A program made the translations under genes and the position numbers. Of a stretch of DNA of 10,895 bases, positions 7,670-10,895 are shown one piece after another. The stretch's first letter is position 1; each line of letters begins with the position of its first letter. Origin of the DNA: an uncultured Campylobacter sp. (GTDB lineage: Bacteria > Campylobacterota > Campylobacteria > Campylobacterales > Campylobacteraceae); the NCBI GenBank assembly GCA_949294425.1, contig CASFHJ010000264.1:1-10895 (forward strand), read 5' to 3'. The notes beneath the pieces were generated by a model, which saw only the letters and a list, made by a program, of their open reading frames with translations, was not told the DNA's origin and did no database searches.

Positions 7670-7701
7670 CTAGTTTATATGATTGATAAAATGATAAATT
7701 C

Positions 7702-8202
7702 TTACAAAGAGCAGTAAAAATTTACCACACCTCTTTCCATAACAGTAATACCAGTCCTAGTTTGCTCCAAAATTTCAAAGCCTTGCATTTTTTCTAAATA
7801 CTCATCTATGATCTGTGGAGAGGCAACTAATTCTAAGATAATGCTTCCATCTGAAATGTCTATTATTTTAGCATTATAAAAATCAGCTAGGGTGCAAATT
7901 TTCTTTTTATCATAACCCCTTGCATAAATTTTTAAAAGAAGCAAGTCTTTTAAAATCATATTATCCTCATCTGGTAAGTGTATACAATGCACTTCTACAA
8001 GCTTTGAGCTTTGCTTTATGACCTGCATTATGGTAGCCTCATCTGCATCTACTACTATACTTATACGAGAAACATTTTCTATACAGGTTTCACTCACAGT
8101 TAAACTTGCTATGTTAAAGCCTCTTTGAGCAAATAAAAGCGTTATTCTAGCTAAAACACCCGGATTATTATCAACAAATAAAACTATAACTTTCTTTTTC
8201 AT
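7702..8202 (-). CDS. ilvH: Acetohydroxyacid synthase regulatory (small) subunit
   Basis: The 166-residue product has the size of E. coli IlvH. The N-terminal ACT domain reads VLFVDNNPGVLARITLLFAQ (8-26), continuing RGFNIASLTV. Gly15 and Asn30 align with the E. coli valine-site residues Gly14 and Asn29, so feedback inhibition by valine is expected to be intact. The second half (LLLKIYARG, then ADFYNAKIIDISDGSIILEL) is the usual C-terminal ACT-like domain. The protein binds and activates the IlvB catalytic subunit. Its ATG is nine bases after the ilvB stop, and its Shine-Dalgarno AAGGA (8209-8213) uses bases of the ilvB TAA stop, so translation of the two subunits is probably coupled. Confidence 0.96.
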   Translation of the reverse strand: MKKKVIVLFVDNNPGVLARITLLFAQRGFNIASLTVSETCIENVSRISIVVDADEATIMQVIKQSSKLVEVHCIHLPDEDNMILKDLLLLKIYARGYDKKKICTLADFYNAKIIDISDGSIILELVASPQIIDEYLEKMQGFEILEQTRTGITVMERGVVNFYCSL

Positions 8203-8211
8203 AGCAAATCC

Positions 8212-9885
8212 TTAATCAACTATTATATTTTCCACATTACCACCAGCTGGTATCATAGGCAAGACCTTTTCATCTTTATCTATGATGCACTCTATCCAAA
8301 CTGGTTTGTCTTTTTCTTTTAGAGCTTGATTTAAGGCATTTTTAAATTCACTTAAATTCTTACAAGAAAAGCCCTTAGCGTAAAAACCTTCTGCAACCTT
8401 TACATAGTCCATCGTTTTATCCATATCAGTGCTTGAGTATCTGTTTTCATAAAAAGAGCTTTGCCACTGCCTTACCATGCCTAAGGTATTATTGTTTAAT
8501 ATGATAGAAATGATTGGTAGTTTGTATTCAAACGCAGTTGAAACCTCATTTAAATTCATATAAAAAGAGCCATCTCCTGTGATTTGTATAACGACTTTTT
8601 CAGGCTTTGCTATCTTAGCTCCAAGAGCAGCCCCATAAGCAAAGCCCATAGTTCCAAGCCCTCCACTTGTTAAAAAAGATCTTGGGAATCTGTGCTTTGT
8701 GTATTGCACTGCCCACATTTGATGTTGCCCTACATCTGTTACACAGATAGCTTCTGACTTTGTTATATCATTGATAGTGTCCATGATATTTTTGGGGCTA
8801 AAATCCTCAGGATTAAATTTAGCTTTTAATCTAGCCTCCTCTTTTTCTTTCATATCCTTTATATAAGAAAACCATTCCTTGCTATTAGCCTTGCATTTTA
8901 GGGCTAAAAAGCTTTTCAAAATCTCCTCTAAATCCCCTATAAGCTCGTAATCAACCTTAACATTTTTATTTACCTCGCTTTGATCTATATCTATGTGAAC
9001 CTTTTTAGCACTCCCACCAAATTTAGAGGTATTTGAGGCAACCCTATCGCTAAATCTAGTGCCTATTGCAAGGATCAAATCAGCCTCATTTATAATGGTG
9101 TTTGAGGTTACTGTGCCATGCATTCCTATAAGCCCCACGTAAAAGTCCTCATCGTAAGCTATATTTCCAGCAGCCATTATGGTATGAACGCAAGGTATAT
9201 TTGAGCTTTGTAGAAATTCTCTTAAAATAGTAGTGTAGTCCCTAGTACCTCCACCAAAATAAACAAGAGGTCTTTTTGACTCATTTATAAGAGAGGCTAC
9301 CTCTTGTATATTTTTTTGCAAGTTATTATCTATTAAATATTTTCTAGGTTGTTTTTTGGGCTTTTTTACAAAATCACAAAAGGCTCCTGATATATCCTTT
9401 GGTATATCAACTAAAACTGGACCCTTTCTTCCTTGATTGGCTATTAAAAAAGCTTGTCTAAGCGTATCTGCTAAGTCTTTAACATCTCTTACGACAAAAT
9501 TATGCTTAGTAATTGGCATGGTAATACCGCTTATATAAACCTCTTGAAAGGAGTCCTTGCCTATTAAATTTGTAGGAACATTTCCTGTAATAGCAACAAC
9601 AGGTATGCTATCCATATAAGCAGTGGCAAGAGCAGTTACTAAATTTGTGGCACCAGGTCCACTTGTAGCTAAGACAACTCCCGTTTTACCACTAGCTCTG
9701 GCATAGCCATCAGCTGCGTGTCCTGCACCGCACTCATCAACTGGCATTATGTGTCTTATTTTATCTTTATATTTATATAAGGCATCATATATATGTAAAA
9801 CTGCACCGCCTGGATAACCAAAAATGGTATCAACTTCTTGTTCTAGTAAAACTTCCATAAGTATATCAGAGCCATTTAATTGCAT
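8212..9885 (-). CDS. ilvB: Acetohydroxyacid synthase catalytic (large) subunit
   Basis: The 557-residue thiamine-diphosphate enzyme joins two pyruvates, or pyruvate and 2-oxobutyrate, to start valine/leucine or isoleucine synthesis. The N-terminal pyrimidine-binding domain has FGYPGGA (22-28), the catalytic Glu51 (PVDECGAGHAADGYARASG; most relatives have His-Glu here rather than Asp-Glu) and ATSGPGATNLVT. The middle domain has the FAD contact GTRFSDRV. The C-terminal domain has the diphosphate/Mg motif GDGSF (437-441) through NNN (464-466), then LGMVRQWQ. The large-subunit C-terminus MIPAGG is present. The start ATG has AAGGA five bases upstream. It leads ilvBHC and is preceded by a leader-peptide ORF rich in branched-chain codons. 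ilvI would be an equally valid name; the C. jejuni orthologue is often called ilvI. Confidence 0.96.
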   Translation of the reverse strand: MQLNGSDILMEVLLEQEVDTIFGYPGGAVLHIYDALYKYKDKIRHIMPVDECGAGHAADGYARASGKTGVVLATSGPGATNLVTALATAYMDSIPVVAITGNVPTNLIGKDSFQEVYISGITMPITKHNFVVRDVKDLADTLRQAFLIANQGRKGPVLVDIPKDISGAFCDFVKKPKKQPRKYLIDNNLQKNIQEVASLINESKRPLVYFGGGTRDYTTILREFLQSSNIPCVHTIMAAGNIAYDEDFYVGLIGMHGTVTSNTIINEADLILAIGTRFSDRVASNTSKFGGSAKKVHIDIDQSEVNKNVKVDYELIGDLEEILKSFLALKCKANSKEWFSYIKDMKEKEEARLKAKFNPEDFSPKNIMDTINDITKSEAICVTDVGQHQMWAVQYTKHRFPRSFLTSGGLGTMGFAYGAALGAKIAKPEKVVIQITGDGSFYMNLNEVSTAFEYKLPIISIILNNNTLGMVRQWQSSFYENRYSSTDMDKTMDYVKVAEGFYAKGFSCKNLSEFKNALNQALKEKDKPVWIECIIDKDEKVLPMIPAGGNVENIIVD

Positions 9886-9914
9886 AAAAATCCTTGAAAA
9901 AATAAAATTTGTAA

Positions 9915-9920
9915 ATTATA
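9915..9920 (-). promoter_or_regulatory. Possible second promoter between the leader ORF and ilvB
   Basis: A perfect TATAAT lies about 30 bases before the ilvB ATG, after TTTTT, but without a TG extension. In such AT-rich DNA the match may be chance. If active it would give ilvB transcripts that bypass leader control. Confidence 0.3.
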
Positions 9921-9936
9921 AAAATTATGAAAAAAA

Positions 9937-10032
9937 TTAGACGACGAAGACTATCAGGGGCAGGACGAGTGAAGAATGTGCTTTTAAGGTTTTATTATTA
10001 TGCTTGGGCGTTTTGTGAGTAAAACTTCTCAT
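9937..10032 (-). CDS. Branched-chain amino acid leader peptide of the ilvBHC operon (31 residues)
   Basis: The ORF starts at ATG 10032 with AAGGAGG five bases upstream, the strongest kind of ribosome-binding site in the window, and stops at TAA 9937-9939. The peptide begins MRSFTHKTPKHNNKTLK and ends SSLVLPLIVFVV: eight of the last ten residues are Leu (3), Val (4) or Ile (1), exactly the end products of the operon. The codons are CTC, GTC, CTG, CCC, CTG, ATA, GTC, TTC, GTC, GTC, unlike the TTA/CTT and GTT/GTA preferred in the adjoining genes, so ribosomes should be sensitive to charged-tRNA shortage there. It lies 51 bases before ilvB on the same strand. This resembles the ilv and leu leader peptides of enterobacteria, in which a ribosome stalled at such codons changes RNA folding and lets transcription proceed. 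An in-frame ATG five codons earlier (10047) overlaps the ribosome-binding site and is unlikely to be the start. Expression and function are inferred. Confidence 0.8.
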   Translation of the reverse strand: MRSFTHKTPKHNNKTLKAHSSLVLPLIVFVV

Positions 10033-10037
10033 AATAT

Positions 10038-10044
10038 CCTCCTT
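10038..10044 (-). promoter_or_regulatory. Ribosome-binding site AAGGAGG of the ilv leader peptide
   Basis: Seven consecutive matches to the anti-Shine-Dalgarno, with a five-base spacer to ATG 10032. The real gene ilvB has only AAGGA. So strong a site before a 31-codon ORF is the best single argument that the ORF is translated, and it decides the start over the in-frame ATG at 10047. Confidence 0.85.
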
Positions 10045-10057
10045 CATTTTTTGCAAA

Positions 10058-10066
10058 ATACTAGCA
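10058..10066 (-). promoter_or_regulatory. Candidate extended -10 promoter of the ilv operon
   Basis: TTTTTGCTAGTAT on the minus strand gives TGC plus TAGTAT (four of six matches to TATAAT, including the important second A and last T). T-rich runs lie upstream at about ten-base intervals (ATTTTTATT, AATTTAGC, ATTTTTGC), a pattern seen in Campylobacter housekeeping promoters. It would start RNA about 20 bases before the leader ATG, so that the leader is the first ORF of the transcript. Confidence 0.5.
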
Positions 10067-10129
10067 AAAATATGCTAAATTTCTAATAAAAATGAAGCAG
10101 GTTTTACAAAAGGTAACACTTGAAAATTT

Positions 10130-10895
10130 TTATTTTTTATGAGAATTTTTATAAAAATTTAAATTATTTAAAAGTCTTTGCTCATCTCCTATGCCCTTGC
10201 TTTCATAAAAGCTAAGCTCTTTGCTAAGATAGTCTTGTTTTACGTAGCCACCAAAATCATGAGGATAAAGATATTTTTCCTTATCTTTGTGCTTATTTTT
10301 AAGATAATTTGGTATGCAAAGAGCCTTATTTTTATCCACATAAGAAAGAGCCTTATTTATAGCAAGATAGCTTGAGTTAGACTTTTTTGAACTAGCAAGA
10401 TAAACGCAGCATTGAGAAAGTAAAATTCTAGCCTCAGGATAGCCTATATTTTTTACAGCTACTAGGGTATTTGTAGCTAGTGTTAAGGCGTTTAAATCAG
10501 CATTTCCTATATCCTCACTTGAAAAAATCAGCATTCTTCTAGCTATAAAATCAGCACTTTCACCTGCTTGTATCATTCTAGCTAGATAGTAAAGCGAGGC
10601 ATCAACATCACTTCCTCTCATACTTTTTATAAAGGCTGAGATGAGATCATAATGCGTATCCTTATTGCTTACACCCTCGCTAAAAGCTTTATTTTTAAGC
10701 CTTTGCAAGCTATTTACGCTTATATTTTTTTCATCAAGAACTAGGGCAAATTCTAATAAATTTAGCAAAGATCTTGCATCTCCTGCACTAAGTCTTATAC
10801 AAAGCTCTTTAGCCTCATCATCTATATAAAAACCTAGCTCATCTTGCACCCTTTTTAAAAGCAAGGCTAAATCCTCATCGCTTAATGCCTTAAAT
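10130..10895 (-). CDS. rarA: Replication-associated recombination protein A (AAA+ ATPase), C-terminal part; 5' end outside window
   Basis: The frame stays open to the right edge (FKALSDEDLALLLKRVQDEL), so the N-terminal AAA+ core with Walker A and B lies beyond the window, and the apparent TTG start at 10864 is internal. The visible 255 residues contain the lid with the sensor-2 Arg (SAGDARSLLNLLEFAL) and the RarA/MgsA C-terminal oligomerisation domain. The latter shows THYDLISAFIKSMRGSDVDA, SLYYLARMIQAGESADFIAR, SSEDIGNADLNAL and YLASSKKSNSSYLAINKAL, and ends in YLYPHDFGGYVKQDYL, all close to E. coli RarA. RarA acts at stalled replication forks and binds single-stranded DNA ends and SSB. The gene is unrelated in function to the ilv genes after it; I saw no strong terminator between them, so some read-through into the ilv leader is possible. 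Confidence 0.92.
   Translation of the reverse strand, partial: FKALSDEDLALLLKRVQDELGFYIDDEAKELCIRLSAGDARSLLNLLEFALVLDEKNISVNSLQRLKNKAFSEGVSNKDTHYDLISAFIKSMRGSDVDASLYYLARMIQAGESADFIARRMLIFSSEDIGNADLNALTLATNTLVAVKNIGYPEARILLSQCCVYLASSKKSNSSYLAINKALSYVDKNKALCIPNYLKNKHKDKEKYLYPHDFGGYVKQDYLSKELSFYESKGIGDEQRLLNNLNFYKNSHKK

Larger units (their letters stand above)
9886..10057 (-). promoter_or_regulatory. ilvB leader region, candidate attenuation control element
   Basis: This region runs from the predicted start of transcription to the ilvB ATG. It carries a strong ribosome-binding site, the leader ORF, then an AT-only stretch opening with T7 right after the leader stop. Within the leader ORF C outnumbers G about two to one (roughly 26 to 12), as in Rho-loading sites. 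I found no GC-rich hairpin before the T run, so a classical Rho-independent attenuator is not visible. One possible control pairing is TAAAACCTT in the leader (9986-9994) with AAGG-A-TTTT at the ilvB ribosome-binding site (8 pairs with a bulged A). The mechanism is unresolved. Confidence 0.5.

Noticed and set aside
9901..9940. T7 tract after the leader stop as a Rho-independent attenuator.
   Set aside because: No GC-containing inverted repeat precedes it; only weak A/T pairings were found, so it is not listed as a terminator.
9927..10022. Plus-strand ORF of about 31 codons (MKKIRRRRLSGAGR...) covering the same bases as the ilv leader.
   Set aside because: It has no ribosome-binding site before its ATG and is the antisense shadow of the leader ORF, whose strand, ribosome-binding site and composition all fit ilvB.
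10864..10864. TTG at 10864 as the start of a complete gene.
   Set aside because: The frame stays open to the window edge and encodes conserved RarA residues upstream, so this is an internal Leu codon of a truncated gene.

Overview
The window is AT-rich, and its short intergenic gaps carry extended -10 promoters without a clear -35 box. Together with the gene repertoire (an autotransporter ending in a short aromatic barrel strand, glutamate synthase small subunit, class I ketol-acid reductoisomerase, a sigma-54-type promoter of the flagellar sort) this suggests Campylobacter or a close Campylobacterota relative. The species cannot be fixed from sequence alone.

Layout. The left end (1-1894, +) is the C-terminal part of an autotransporter cut by the window edge. 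It converges, across a hairpin terminator, on a minus-strand series: rpmI-rplT (ribosomal proteins L35 and L20), gltD, and a two-repeat DUF305 lipoprotein. The lipoprotein is divergent from a plus-strand gene of unknown function (4842-5471). That gene converges, with 3 bases between stop codons, on a 378-residue unknown protein (5475-6611, -). To the right, all on the minus strand, lie ilvC, ilvH, ilvB, a newly recognised 31-codon leader ORF, and the 3' end of rarA.

How the genes work together. ilvB and ilvH encode the catalytic and regulatory subunits of acetohydroxyacid synthase, and ilvC encodes the next enzyme, so three genes cover the first two shared steps of valine/isoleucine synthesis. 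Upstream of ilvB, missing from ordinary ORF calling, is a short ORF (9937-10032, -) with a perfect AAGGAGG ribosome-binding site. Its last ten codons encode LVLPLIVFVV, eight of them Leu, Val or Ile, written largely in C-rich codons unusual for this AT-rich sequence. It looks like a branched-chain amino acid leader peptide, but no standard Rho-independent attenuator hairpin follows it, so the mechanism is open.

The second notable control region is the 53-base gap between ilvC and the 378-residue gene. It holds a good sigma-54 promoter (TGG-N10-GC spacing exact) and a perfect 10-bp hairpin with a T6 tail that looks like the ilv terminator. The 3' arm of that hairpin contains the next gene's Shine-Dalgarno sequence. 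The predicted sigma-54 start falls at the edge of the hairpin loop, so the gene's own transcript would lack nearly all of the 5' arm and leave the ribosome-binding site free, while read-through from ilv would bury it. The 378-residue product has no Cys, no Trp and a Ser/Asn-rich N-terminus, which fits a flagellum-coexpressed, possibly exported protein.
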